This document shows positions 11,907-24,484 of a stretch of 64,000 nucleotides of DNA, piece by piece. The translations under genes were made by a program, and so were the position numbers. How positions within the stretch are numbered: position 1 is the first letter of the stretch; each line of letters opens with the position of its first letter. Source of the DNA: Dactylellina haptotyla (Eukaryota; Ascomycota; Orbiliomycetes; Orbiliales; Orbiliaceae); the NCBI GenBank assembly GCA_031310005.1, contig CM062386.1:2790001-2854000 (forward strand), read 5' to 3'. The notes under the pieces were generated by a model. The model ran no database searches, was not told the DNA's origin, and was given only the letters and a program-made list of their open reading frames with translations.

Positions 11907-14088
11907 CCCTGATCAAGCGCGAAGGGGGGAAGATCGCGGGGAGACTGAGGGTGATGATGATGAACAAAGAAGGAAAAAAAAACGTTGAAGCCAGCGGTGG
12001 GAGCTTTGAGCTATCTGGAATGCACGGGAGCAGCCATAGAAAGGTAGATTGGGGTAGGCGGCGTCGTGCTCGGACTCGTACTCGTTAAACGCGTGAGCGG
12101 GTGTAGCGAGGAAGTGGAAATATGTTGGGAGAGGGTTTTTGGTCGGATGACGTCCCGCAGCAGCCGAACAGGTGATACGACGAAGTGCAGAAGACGAAGA
12201 GTGCGATTGGACGCAATATCTCCGTCGACAATGGAAGATAACCGAGTCGGAGGATAGAAGGAGGAGAGGAGAAGGGGAGGGGAGTGGTGATGGTGGTGAT
12301 GGAGGTGGTGATGAGGAGGGAGAGGATGAGAGGGTCAAAGTGTGTGAGGAATGTGCGAGTGGACGGGGGGATGAGGCTGACGGCGTTGCGTGTGCGTTGC
12401 GGGCGAGGAAAGTGTGGTGTCGTTTAATTAGACCGCCCGCCACGGCAATTCTTTTTGGATCTCGCTGCCAGCACACCAAACAGCAGGGCCTTGTTTCTTG
12501 TGATCTGACGGACGGACGGGTGCAGCTTATTCGTTATTCGTTCATTGGAGTTGAAAAGGAAAAGAAGGCTGAGGAGGTTGTCAAAGAGGAGGAATAATGT
12601 TATGTATGTAGTGTAGACGGATGCCTGTCTAATGCATATGTGTAAGTACCCCTCATACGATACGACAGATACCGGACAGGCGCCTGGAAGGTAGAGAGAA
12701 AGAGAACGGAAGACGCATGCAATTCCTTGTTCCGGGAGCAGCCGGGTAGCCTGTTCGTTCCAACAGAGGTTCGTGTTTCGTGCCGCATTCCTTGCCCGTA
12801 TTCGAGTATGTTTTGTATACCTCGAACAAACCACGCCAACTAGTCCGCGAACTAAGGTTGGAGGCTAAGGTAGGTACTGGAGACATTTGTCCCCCTCGGA
12901 CGACATCATCGCGGCACGTGCTTCCTGAACACTGCAGCCACCGCATATGCACGACATCATATCAGATCTATCAGTCCGCCGGAGGACTGACATTTAAGCC
13001 CATCACGTGGGGTTTGAATCTGTTGGGATTTCTTATCGAATCTGGGTATATAAATATAAAACCACCGGACTTGGTGGAAAAGAGCAAGTGGAAGAATATC
13101 CGTATACGGGGTACCCCAATGAACTATGCTGGCAGCTACCCGATCCAGCTGCCCGAACCCTGCGGCCCTGTCCCATCTCGTATTGTTTTCTGGCTAACCT
13201 TCTCTTCGGATCACTGGATCTTCCGTTCCAACCATGGTACCAGCACGATTTACGTTCTCTTTCTGATATGTCTGGCATTTTGCAATTATAAACCTATTGT
13301 CTTGTTTCTCGTGTCATTTTCAGCCTCACAATCCCCAATATTATCAGGTAAATTAATATTAAACCCCTTTTCCCGGGATTGTGCTCGCTGTGGCTATCCG
13401 TTTCGCTGTTGTTGTTGTTCGGGCTCGCTTGACACTGTCACACCAATTGCCCTTCCCTTCCTGGAACCACAACAACGGTCAACACAAAAGAAAATATTCA
13501 TATACATCCATACAACTAGCGAAAACGACCCTGAATATGGCGGGATTAGCGAATCTTCCGATATATAGCCTCACAATTTTGAAAGCTATATATATATATT
13601 TGGTACCAACTATGGCTATTGTCAGAGTGCTTGAAATTTTGATATAGGTAACGCCAAATATGAATTGCAGTTCGGTACTGCCTTCGGCTAAGCCTGATTC
13701 CTTGGAAAGTTCATACAAACATCTACCATCGAACGTTACCGCGCCAGTGAATATAACCGCAAGTGGGAGGATCATTAGATCTAGAGGTATCATAACATAG
13801 AGACTCTCACTTCGAGAGAGCTACCCCAGGAGCCCATCAGATACATACCACACCCGCATTCCCTCCACAAAACCCCCCCGAATCCAGAGGAGACCATACC
13901 CCCCGTCCCCAAGATCCAGATCCGAAACCGGCGGCCACAACGAATACAAAAATCGAAAAATGCACATATCCATTGAATTCGAGCGCCAAGTACCGGGCCG
14001 ATTCCGCCAAAAAACATCGGTTAGATGAAAAGACTATGAAAAGCGCAGGAAGAAGCGGATGATAACCCACCAGTTAGGTTAGGAAGGC
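11907..14088. other. Long intergenic region, EFR3 promoter side
   Basis: About 2.2 kb without a supportable gene. 12250-12360 is strongly purine-rich on the + strand (GGTGATGG, GAGGAGGG). An open frame on + at 12780-13568 lacks an ATG and has no recognisable domain. The region probably holds the EFR3 promoter and long leader, and the 3' flank of the downstream C2H2 gene. Confidence 0.4.
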
Positions 14089-16553
14089 TCACCGACGGTA
14101 CCGCCGTGGCGGTGGATTCCCATTGGCCGGCGACCCGCTATCATCAGAATGGAACCCAGAGCTACTAGTCGAATGAGAAAAGTAACTGCTGCTATCTTCA
14201 CTATTAAGTCCTTCTGATCTTTCGAATTCGCTAGAAGATGTCTCTATCTGCGAATATCCTTCTGTGCTCGCCTGGTTGCCCCAAACCCCGTCCAAAATTT
14301 TACCCCACTCCACTTCAGCATCAGGAGGTGAAGTATTGGATGTATGTGATGTATCTGGTGTTTGAAAAGCTTGGTAAAGATTGTCATCGACAGGTAGCCT
14401 CCATTCTTCTTCGGTCATAGCTTCCAAGTATTCCCGTGAAAGATGCGCATCGCCATAAAATGAGTCATCTCGGTACTTAGAATGTTTTCTCTTAACTTGC
14501 CTAGCGATTTTCCTACCCTCAATATCCGACTGTTCTCCATCAGATTCTTCTGGAAAATCTTCGGCTGGGATCACTAGTAGTGCAAGGATTTCGAGGTGCC
14601 GACCGACATGACCTTCTGGGCGGGCGGAATCTTGCCTGCATAACATACAAAACCCTTCCCTTGTTGCTTCGGATGGTGTGGTAAAAACACCGCTAGCGGT
14701 TAAAAGTTTAACCTCATCGGTTTTATACTCGTGCGCATGGTCCACGGCCATATGCTCTCTGAAATCCGCTTCAACGGTAAAAGTTTTATGACCCTTTGTA
14801 TTGCAATACCAATGGGCTCTATGTTTTGAGAGCTCATGGTGAAACCACTGTGCTCTGGTTTCGAAAAGGAAATCCCCGAGTTCGCAGTCTGGGTACGTGC
14901 ATACGTACGGTTGAAGATCTTGTAGAACGTGGTGTCTAGTTTTATTGAAAAACTGTAGTTAGCAATGTTTTCCTGTCAAACGAAGGTTCTCTCAACATAC
15001 TTCCACTGTTTTTCGGACCGCATCTCTACCGCGATACAGCAATATGGGCAGATAAAGTTTTCAAGCTCTTCGCCGTCTAGCCGCAGCGGCCTTTGAGGTA
15101 TCCTGACGTGGAGAGTTTGAGTTGCAAAGTCTGAAGCGGGTGCTGAATAAACAGAGCTGGCGTATCCCGGCGTCTCAAGCCAAAGTGCATTTTGGGCGGC
15201 ATTGTTGGGATTTTCTTGATACGTTGTGGCTCTCGTATAGGCCGAATGGGGCGCAATTTCGGTCATCGCCACAGATATCAGCGTATCAGTGGCTAGTCCG
15301 GACTCGAGATCGTCTGAGCCTACAGTTCCCGCGATGGGAGACTTTGTCGATGTAGTTTCCTGGATATGGCTAGGGTGGCTTTTGCGATATTCGCGGGTTC
15401 TTCGAAAATGTAAAATCTCCCTTCGACGAGTTATCAATTTGCCTAGACGAGTAGCGACTTCCGGGCAATATTTAGTTAACTCGGGGAATTTGTATCTGGT
15501 ATACGCGATGTCTAGATTCTCGAATGTAGCTACTTCATCTGGTAATTTCCCTCGAAGCCTGTCTTGTAAGGCTGCCTTTCGAACTGGAAGCCTATACAGA
15601 GTAGAGATGGTTGTGTGGATGGCGTCTCTAATTTGTGTCATTTCCCCATACATAACTCTAGCGACCTGGAAGTCCTTTGTATGCAACATAGTGACAGTTG
15701 AAGCTTCTCCTGGTCCGGCGTTCCTATATTCGTCCGCTGTCGATGTGATTTCGTTTGAGGAACCTCCGTTGGATGAGGAGTCCCATGGCGAGTCGTCGTC
15801 ATCATAGCTGCCTCCTTGTTCATCTTGTGGTAATTCTCTATCTGGGGCACTTTTATTACGTTCGCTTAGATTCAACGTTAAATCCTCCCATGGAACTCGC
15901 TCGGCTTTGAGTAAGGCTGTCGCTATAAAAAATTTCTGTTAGCTAGCTTACTTCATTTCGGAAGCACCTAAACTAAGCGTTGTGGGCCTTTAAATCAACC
16001 GTCTGATTTGTTTATCTTCTTCCATACCATTTTCAAGCTATAGTAAAAGACAGTCGGTCAGTTATTTAGAGTTCCCTCAAATGCGTGCGTTTTTAAAAGG
16101 GGCCACCCTACGTTCTGTACCACGAGATTCATCATCAATGCGACCTAACAATGCTCCGTGATAAATGCAAATCGGTCAGACAGTCTCCTCTTTTATAGCG
16201 CAGAAGAATTCAAAATTTCGATCAGACTTAATCCGGATCTTAATCATCTCAACTGGCTTTTACAAAACGATACCATCTAGTCTGACCAGCAATAAGTACA
16301 GTGTTCTTAGGTCACTTACCTGAGAGCCCATAAAAGGAGCATCTCTCAACCTGTAATCTAGCGACTTCTCGTACCTATCGCCATAATACCCAGCGCCGAC
16401 ACTGTGACCCCATATTTTATACCGTTCAATCTCTACCTCCCAATCCCGCTGGGAGACCTGGCTACTAAAATCCCTCTTTGGAGACCGTATTAAAGCTACC
16501 AAGCTTGCGAATCCTGAATAACACGCCTGGTGAATTTTGAAAAGTTCGCCCAT
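14089..16553 (-). CDS. Fungal multi-C2H2 protein of the ANK/NLR-associated type
   Basis: The N-terminal exon (16320-16553, MGELFKIHQACYSGF..., ending DYRLRDAPFMGSQ) is typical of a fungal helical leader. A second exon, 15001-15922, encodes an acidic Ser-rich linker, a helical block (FQVARVMYGEMTQIRD ... VATRLGKLITRRREIL) and the first finger start ICPYCCIAVEMRSEKQWK. A third, 14089-14935, continues HHVLQDLQPYVC-TYPDCE, WFHHELSKHRAHWYC, FREHMAVDHAHEY and FCMLCRQD...GHVGRHLEILALLVIP. The Cys/His spacing indicates about four C2H2-like fingers. The 14936-15000 intron is clean. The join between 15923 and 16319 is not resolved: exon 1 ends in phase 0 and the next exon needs one extra base, so a tiny or unrecognised exon is missing. 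Role unknown; such proteins often occur among fungal signalling/NLR families. Confidence 0.68.
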
Positions 16554-17124
16554 ATATTTTTTTAAGTTTGATATTAAGATATTTCACTTGAATTAGAATA
16601 TGATGCTTTGGGTACTGTTGGGGAAATTGCTGATGTGGTCTAAGCGTGAGGTAAATAGGCTTTGGGAAATACGCTTTTGAGATCAGTCCTCCATGGCAGT
16701 TGTACATAGCTATGCGACGTAGTTATCGTCAGCGGGGTAGTTGGGCTCAAATCGATCAGCCTTGCGCACGTGTGGGGTAGAATCACATTAATCGCTACCA
16801 AAATAACTGCGGGGTCACACAGCGCTAGCTAGCTACTCTCTTAGAAAGCTTAGAATAGATTAACACTATGTGTCTGGGTATCATCTCAATTGAGCTATGA
16901 ATCTGACAATTCCATCGATCGCACTCTACCAATTTGCATTTCTTTCTTTCTAATATCGATATCTAACTTTCTGAAAGTCGATCACTTTTCAAACTATATG
17001 GATACAACACACATAGCAAGACGACACTGGCCTGATACACAATAAAAATTTTGCTCACTCAATCTTCGCAGAACTTAAGGAACCTAGAGGTCACTCAAGT
17101 TTGTGGTTAGGCTCATTTCGAAAA
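16554..17124. other. Divergent intergenic region
   Basis: Separates the C2H2 gene (-) from the DUF7580-like gene (+), so it should hold both promoters. No coding signal and no clear repeat. Confidence 0.4.
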
Positions 17125-19129
17125 ATGAGTGGCTTTGAAGTCGCAGGAATTGTTCTGGGATCTATACCATTGATTATAGAAGCCCTCAAACAGTACTCTG
17201 ATGCTGTATGTTGAGGCGACTGCTTTAAACTATGGAGCGATGCCAAGTGCTAATACGATCCCTAGTTAGCTACTATAGACAACATGAAACATTATGAGCA
17301 CGTGTTTACAACAATCCTTGCTGACTTTGTAGGCACAGCATCATTATATTATGATAACTGGGAGTCAATCCTCCTTTCGGATTTAACGGCGGACAGGGTC
17401 AACAAACTTATGAAAACACGGAGCAAATCCTTGTGGGCCGACAAAGATGTACAGGAAGTACTTCGAAAAAGTTTGGGCGCAAATTTCCAAGTATATATCG
17501 ATATGTCGGCTCGATTGGATGAAAAAATCCAAAAACTGGGTAAACGATTAAAACTAAATAGCAATGATTTCCGAGTTAGTCTACCAGCATTCTAAAATTC
17601 CGATATCAAAACATTCGCCTAAGTTTTTAAGCTCTTGGAATTAACTGAGCCTTGTCTTTATCTTAGCCTAGATGGGTCACGGAAAATGGAAGCATAGACT
17701 TCAAGCTTCGAAAGAAGCTCCTTACAGGCAAATTTGCGCAATTGCGAGGCGGTATTAATGTCGAAAAGCTCCAGCGAGATATCCAGGCTTTGAGAAAAGA
17801 CCTCGATTTTCTTGAGAGATTTCAAACCAAATCACTCGCTATCGAACCTCAAAGAATCGAAAAACGTCACCAACACGTGACAAAATGTTGGGGACAACTT
17901 AGCGAACGGGCGAAATGGCTGTTTGAATGCCTCAACTCCCAGTTCTATCAATGTGGCTGCGGCTGTATGCACCAAGCTGATTTAGAACTCAAGATAGCAC
18001 ATAAACCTGTGCTAGAATATGAGTGGGATAAAGAACCCATTACTTTAGAGTTTTCGATTCAAGATCATACGCCAAATCGTAACCCCATGCCATGGAGCTG
18101 GCGAGGGATAGAGATAGAAACGGAAGAGAGTGATATGGACCCGTAAGTCTATTCTAGGCCATGCCACATGAGATAAGAGCTAGTCTGATTGACTAAGTGA
18201 AGCCAGTGTGATAGAACCGACAGCAAAATCTGGAGGTGTAACTTTTGTTCTGACGGCGTCTCCGAAGCCTGGTCCTGTCATACCCGCACCGACGCTTCCC
18301 CGGATGAAACTAGATGACCTTTGTGAAGCTTTAGCCGTCATTCAAGCCCCTGAAGCCAAATCTTATCTGGGATTTCTTGAAGCTCAAAAATGGAAACACC
18401 ACGTGTATTGCCTAAAAACGATAAAACCAAGCCGGTATTATAATTGCTATTCAGTCAAAGATCTACTTTACTCAATTCGTGTAGGAAGCGCCTGGAGAAG
18501 TGGAGTTTTCACGCCAAAAGAACGGTAAGCGGTCGGTGCCACCGATTTTTAGTCAATATGCTTTCACTAACTTTGATACCAATACGAGAGCACTCCTGGC
18601 CCTGAACATGGCATATGCTGTCCTACAGTTACACAACACTGACTGGCTACAGGAGGATTGGAGTATCAAAGACGTGTTTGTCCGACAAGAATTCTCCAAG
18701 GCGCCACAAATAACAAATATCTACCTCTCGCGGAAATTCACTTGTCTAACATCGGCACCTGCCCGTCTAGATAGACCATGGATTCGTAACGAAATGATAT
18801 ACTCCCTCGGGCTTGCGCTTCTCGAGATAATTTACTGTCAATCAATTTCCGAACTTATGGAAGACGCAACACTAAGCTCCGAGTATAATAATATAGACGG
18901 ATCAATAAAGGAGTATATTGTTGCCGGACAGCTTGCTAATGAGCTGTCGTTAGGGCGAAGAGGGATGGTTTCGCGGGGTTTCGCTGATGTTGCTCGCATC
19001 TGCATTTGGTGTGATTTTGGGGATCCAACAAATGACCTTCGGAACAGCAAGTTTCGGCAAAAGTTTTACGCTATGGTTGTTGAGCCGCTTGCTGAAGAGT
19101 ATATAAGAATAGTTGAGGGTTCCATATAA
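17125..19129 (+). CDS. DUF7580-like fungal protein with N-terminal STAND-type helix, possible frame break
   Basis: Exons 17125-17205, 17266-17574, 17667-18142, 18207-18524, 18553-19129; 586 aa if the last gap is real. The start MSGFEVAGIVLGSIPLIIEAL is the classic fungal N-terminal helix of STAND/HeLo-like proteins. A helical region (SRLDEKIQKLGKRLKL, LQRDIQALRKDLDFL) follows. The C-terminal third (LALNMAYAVLQLHNTDWL, NEMIYSLGLALLEIIYC) resembles a degenerate kinase C-lobe as in DUF7580 proteins, with no HRD or DFG residues. Odd feature: bases 18525-18552 must be skipped to keep frame, but 28 nt is below the usual fungal intron size. It is GT...AG, so it is either an ultra-short intron or a frameshift. 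Such proteins are thought to take part in fungal NLR-like signalling; no direct evidence here. Confidence 0.65.
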
Positions 19130-20523
19130 ATACACCATATCTTCGTACAACTTATGCAATGTCGGATTTTATTGGCCATGTACTCAGGATTTTAGCAAAT
19201 CGATAAAGTCGAGGGTGATGTCGCCTAAAACTCAGTAGTAATATCAGCTGGGTCAGTGAGATTAGACTTAGATAAGTTGTCATGTTGTGTTTTTATTAGA
19301 GTGTCTACATAGCTGCATATGCTCGTATTCTCTGATCTGTGGGGTTATAATTTGTTGAACAGTAAGATTGTTGGTTTGAGTATGTGATTGGCTTATCTGA
19401 TGTTAAATGATATAGGTCTCTTAAAAGCAGAAGTTAAATACTGATATTCGTATTCAGATTCTATGGTGAAATTGGAGTAGACATTGAAATTTGTATGAGA
19501 ATCTAGTATCCGCAACGGTTAACTGACTCAATAATAAAATTTCCATGAAAATTTGCGTGTGAGGGCTGTTATGTTGTTACGAGACTGTTATGTTGTATTT
19601 TTTGGGGCGTTAAAGTAGGATAGTGTTGAATTAAAAACCTCGGATATAATATCTATTATGAATATAAGTGGTCTTATCTTATACAATACTTTAGACTCGG
19701 ATTTTCCGGAGGTCCTTAAGATATTTGAAAAGGTAGGTAAGAAACTTATCCTTTTATTTTGTAAACATTGGGAAGCCTGGAAAAAGGATAATATTAAAAT
19801 ATCAACAAACAGATTCGACTCGATTAAAATAATATCTTCCGCCGCGTCCACACTGACAACTCATTTGGTACAACAGGTACTATAATGTCGTTTGAGGGTA
19901 CGGGTATATTTACCTGTGAGAAATAACCGCCTTTCTCAATTGGTATGTCTATATATGTAAGTGAATGCTTAAGTATATATAAATATACCTCTGGCTTGAC
20001 GCTCTCTCTCTGTAGAAATTTTGTTTCTTGCAATCCACTACATCTAAATAACTACCTCCAGTCTCGAACCCCCCCTCTCCCGCGAAAGCATACAATGATC
20101 AAAAAATTACATATTCGTTCCTAAAGTGATAGATGGATTAACTTAGACTTTTTCTACCATGTCGCATAATAAAAACGCCGGGACAATCACCCGAGCGCCG
20201 AAGAATCCTACCTAGCCGGATCCAGTCCGTTTCAGATCTACCTCCGCTGTTCGTGGTGTGGAAGCACAAGCGCCGTCCCTTACTTTGACTTGAACCTTGA
20301 ACAACAACAAAACAGAACAGAGTGGTCTGCCTATTCGACGCGGAATGTTCACCGTGATCTTCGTCCTTCATTTCAAGTACTCTAGAATATATAAAAATAT
20401 GTGTCCTTGTGGGTCCTCATACCATGTCAGGCTATATAATAACCCTCTCCATCCGCAATATGCAGAGAGGGTCTCCCTTTCGATTTGATGAACCACTCGG
20501 ATATATAGCTAGTAGTCGCAAAC
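19130..20523. other. AT-rich intergenic region
   Basis: About 1.4 kb, AT-rich at 19250-20000. Short frames at 19588-19885 on both strands have Lys/Ile/Asn-rich random-looking products. TATATATAGC near 20505 could be a TATA element for the secreted-protein gene. Confidence 0.4.
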
Positions 20524-21582
20524 ATGAAACCCAGCAACCTTCTTCTATACACCGCCGCCATAGCATCCCACGTGGGTTCCGGCCTCTCCGTCTCTATCGA
20601 CCTCGATCTGAGCGCGAGCTCCCCCTTCTACAAAGGAGCGCTGGAAAAGTTGCGTAAAACCCTCACCGATATATCGATCGATGCATACGAACAGATCCAA
20701 TATCTGAGGGCCGACGGGTTCGAATTCATAGACCCCAAGCAAGTGGCACCGTATAAAACTTGCAAGCTACCGCCTGATCTCGGTGTCTCGCAGCGATCAA
20801 AATATACCGGAGCCCAGCGTAAAAAGGACAAGAAGAAGTTCAACAAGGGATCAAAATGCTTCGTTAAAGATAATGTGCGTACAACACCCCTTCTCAATAT
20901 ATATCTATAGCTCTCATATATCTAATCGTTTCTGGTACATCTCGATAGAAACTGGCCATCCTGATAGACATCAACACCTCCCTCCCCGTCGCCCTCGAAG
21001 CCTTCTATACCGCGCAAAAATGCCCAGACTCCCCAGCCGTCGTCTGCTTCCCGCTGGACAAAACAAAAGCAACCTGGGGAGAAGTCAACGATGTCTTGGA
21101 TTTCGTCAAAGACCGCTACCACCAAGTCCTCGATAGGATCGATGCTTGGAACTGCAAAAATCAAAACACCCCCAAGAGTCAAACGTATTACACCTTGTTT
21201 CTCAGAGGGAGAAACGAGATATATTCCAACCAGCTAAATAGCCCAACCCTCGACCCTGAGTTCATCTCCGTTCATTTTATGGACCAGATTGAGGTACTTT
21301 ATGAACCCCGCCCCCTTCAATCTCCCCAAAAATTAACCCACTATCATCCAAAAACCCGAACCGGATAATACTGACGTCGCGTTGAACAAAAAAAACTAGA
21401 TGACGAGACAAACATTTACAAAATTCACCCAGATACCTATTCCAGCGCTGGAAGCCGTCCTCACAGACCTCAGATTTCGGTTCTTGCGAACTAAAGATCT
21501 GATGGAGGCGATTGGTACGGATGGTCCGTTTTGGAGGGAAACGTGCAAGCAATTTGAACAATATATACCGCCGCTGCAATGA
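20524..21582 (+). CDS. Secreted protein of unknown family
   Basis: Exons 20524-20874, 20949-21293, 21400-21582, all phase 0; 292 aa. The N-terminus MKPSNLLLYTAAIASHVGSG is a signal peptide. The mature protein is mixed charged with a Lys-rich stretch (QRKKDKKKFNKGSK, about residues 98-111) and about seven cysteines (in KTCKLPP, SKCFV, QKCPDSPAVVCF, WNCKNQ, ETCKQF), enough for disulfides. Later text includes VNDVLDFVKDRYHQVLDRID, a likely helix. No catalytic motif recognised. Ends convergent with the MYND gene. A host- or environment-facing secreted protein is the simplest reading; function unknown. Confidence 0.65.
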
Positions 21583-21825
21583 TGATCTTGTCACGCTTGA
21601 TTTTATTTTTAAACAATTTTTTTTTGGGAGCGGAGAGGCTAATATTATTACGGGATTACGCGATTATATTAATTAGTGTTGCTAGCCTGGCGGGGTGATG
21701 CCTGTCATGATATAAAAAACCGAGGACGACCATTAAACTCCTCCTGATACTTTCGTATACCTGTATACAATTATGAGAAAGAACGAACCCCAGTAACGCC
21801 TATTAATCAAATATAATGTCTAACC

Positions 21826-23145
21826 TCAAACCGTCTCTTCCTGTAATTTTTCTCCTTGTAGTAACTCGTCTCTCGCGTCCGATAAGCGGCCGACATTCTG
21901 CCAGACGACGATCCGGTCCAGCCCGTTGAATCCATTAGTGAATCTCTCGAACGCCCGTTCCTTCTGGAAAAACTCGACGATATACTCCAAGAACCCAGGA
22001 GTGTTCTTCACTAACGGGTACAACGCCTCCAACTCTTCGATATCCTTATCGGCCACTCTACTCCCCGGAACCACTTTTCTCCCACTGAGCATCGGCCATC
22101 CGAAGTCTTCCGTCCCCGCAGCCCTGACTATCCTCCTCCAGAAATCAGGGCACTGGAAACACGAAATCTTCAAAAAGTATTCGCGTTGTCCGTGTAACCC
22201 CTCTATTAAATCCGAATTATCACGCCGCAGCAGTTCCTTCCGCTTCCGAACGACCTGAGTGTCCAGTACGAACTCTTTAATCACCTTCACAACATCCTCG
22301 TTCAACCGGCGTGCCAAAGCCTTCCCCACCTCTTGTGCTTTCGCAAGCTCCTCTAAATCCGTTATCCACCAGTGAATCAAGATAATAATAGGCACGATAT
22401 AGCACGGCCGCGGGATCTGGTTCCAGAATATCCATTCGTTCAGGTCCGTGAACGCATCATACCCCTCCCCTTCCCGCTCGGCATCGAATACCCTCTTCCA
22501 CCCGAGCACGCCATCCATCGTGATAAGCTTCTCCTCCACGCATCTCCCTCTGAACTGCCCCAAAGTCCTGATATACCGATAACACTGTTCGTCCATCCCG
22601 AGCCTGACCATCGCCGTAGTAGCCAGGATATAGGCACGGTCTATCCGCTTCCACGGCTGGTGTTCTAGACGGTGGAAAGGACCGTCCTCGACTTCGGATA
22701 TCCACTGCTGCGATAGTAAACCGTGTACTTGTTTCATCGTGTCCAACGACAGAAGAAGTGATAATTCCGTGTTGACGTCCAGATATGTGACTATGAGCAC
22801 CTGTCGGATTAAAGGCTTTAGATCCGACGGCAGGGTATCCCGTGTATTCCTGCGGTTGAGCAGGCGGCTGGAACTCGATGCGAATATTCGTGCTATCTGG
22901 GTTTTCGTTGTCTCTTGTAGTTCGTCGTCGTCGAGGCCTTCGGATTCGTGGGAGGCGTCGTCTATCAGGCGGATGAGGTCGCGAGTCAGTTGGATTCGTG
23001 CGCATTTATATGCGTGTCTTTTCGAGTCTTGCGAGCTGTGCAGGTCGCTGCAGTATTGTATTGCCGAGCATGACGGGCACGGTGTGAGAGGTCCCTTCAG
23101 GTTGCCGCAGGTGTAGCAGCCACGTTTCGGTCGGTGGGTGAGCAT
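21826..23145 (-). CDS. MYND-type zinc-finger protein
   Basis: Single-exon 439-aa protein from an ATG. The N-terminal finger reads C10-x2-C13, C23-x2-C26, YC32, then H44-x3-C48. This is a MYND pattern except that the usual Cys four residues after YC is His36 (YCSDLH). The remaining ~390 residues are helical, without a SET domain, and rich in basic and acidic pairs (RKRKELLRRDNSDLIEGL). Fungal MYND-only proteins like this are common and mostly unstudied; the finger is expected to bind proline-rich partners. Convergent with the secreted-protein gene, 243 bp apart. Confidence 0.75.
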   Translation of the reverse strand: MLTHRPKRGCYTCGNLKGPLTPCPSCSAIQYCSDLHSSQDSKRHAYKCARIQLTRDLIRLIDDASHESEGLDDDELQETTKTQIARIFASSSSRLLNRRNTRDTLPSDLKPLIRQVLIVTYLDVNTELSLLLSLDTMKQVHGLLSQQWISEVEDGPFHRLEHQPWKRIDRAYILATTAMVRLGMDEQCYRYIRTLGQFRGRCVEEKLITMDGVLGWKRVFDAEREGEGYDAFTDLNEWIFWNQIPRPCYIVPIIILIHWWITDLEELAKAQEVGKALARRLNEDVVKVIKEFVLDTQVVRKRKELLRRDNSDLIEGLHGQREYFLKISCFQCPDFWRRIVRAAGTEDFGWPMLSGRKVVPGSRVADKDIEELEALYPLVKNTPGFLEYIVEFFQKERAFERFTNGFNGLDRIVVWQNVGRLSDARDELLQGEKLQEETV

Positions 23146-24484
23146 TCTGCTCTGTTTTTTCTGTAAGTGTGTTCGCGTTTGTAAAATAGTTCTGGTCGTG
23201 GTTCTGGTCGTGGTTGCATTGTGTTGATCGTGGTTGCGGATGAGCGAGCGTATATGTGTTTATACGACGTCGACGAGTTGTGCGCTACAGTCCGCCGCGG
23301 GAAGGATCCTAATGAACGACTCCAAAGACCACGCGCTGACTACGCCACTGCCGTTGAAGGAGCCAAAGTCTGTTGAGGACCAAAAGGAATAGCCGTTCGG
23401 GCTAGCCTTTCGCCCCAGCCTGGGAGCGCGAGGCTTGACGTAAGTTTGTAGCCGTTGGTTGCCGTTGTTCCAAAGAGAAAAAGAATATCCGTGACGCCTT
23501 GGCCAGTGTCCATCCAGGTAGCTGGTGCGCCCGTTCCCGTTTCTCCTTCCTTGTTAACGGGTAAATCGTGCTGCTATAGCAGGGGTAGCTCAACTACGTC
23601 GCTACACTACGTTCTTTCGGTAGCCGCAAGGATCTAGCGACGGCGTCGTGGTACTTGTGCAATTTTGTCGTTGTTGACTAATTCCGACCATGCAAGTTCT
23701 CAAAGCTGCTATCCAATGCGGCCGGAGAATGTAAAGGAGCACCGAGAGGTTTCCGGGAGCTCGAGGGCGTGTAAAGCAGAGCTGACTCAATGCGAGAGTT
23801 CTTTTTCCTGCTATCTCGCGCGGCGGAGGCTGAGTTCTGTCCCGGTCCTAATGTGTCTGTGTTGTTGATTCCTGTGTGCAAAACAGGTCGCACAGGTCGA
23901 CGGATTTGGCAGTCTGCCCAATTCGATTGGACGGCAGGTCAACACACCCACAAAGGCTGCTATATCGATATGCAAGGAGACAGAGAAACCTTGGATACGA
24001 GCTGCTATCGAGCCTCCCTATTTGTCGGTTGAGACACCGAAATATAATCTATTCGCGCGGAGGGCGCGATCGATTGCACCTGCAGTTTTTGTGGAAGCCT
24101 ATTTTCCCCCATACTTGGTGTGCTATGGGTTTTTAGAAGCTGGGGAAGCCGGAGGGGTGGAATTTCCTGATGTGGTAGAATCTCTGTGAACACAAGAATC
24201 ATATGACTACGAGGGCCCGAGAAGGAAAAAATCTTTGTATTAAGTAAGGATAGGTGTACAAAGAAAAGTAAGAGAAGTAAGGATAGGTGTACAAAAATAA
24301 ACAGGAAAGAAATCAAAAAAGAATAACACCATAGCACTAATTGTAGTAACTCATTACATGTAAAGTAGACCGAAGGAAATCCTAGTTCTCGCTCCAATGG
24401 CCGTATGCGGAAATCCAACACATGGCCAACTCACTTGCCCATCCAGGCGTTTCATTCACTCATAACGTTATATCCCAATCTTCA
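23146..24484. other. Intergenic with a short direct repeat
   Basis: No gene supported. A 20-21 bp direct repeat, AAGTAAGGATAGGTGTACAA, occurs at 24242 and again at 24275 (period 33 bp). The rest is unstructured, with small frames lacking recognisable products. Confidence 0.4.

Noticed and set aside
12780-13568. Open frame of 262 codons on +
   Set aside because: No ATG start, no domain, and the region looks like promoter DNA.
19588-19885. Short Lys/Ile/Asn-rich frames on both strands
   Set aside because: AT-rich composition explains them; no start context or recognisable product.
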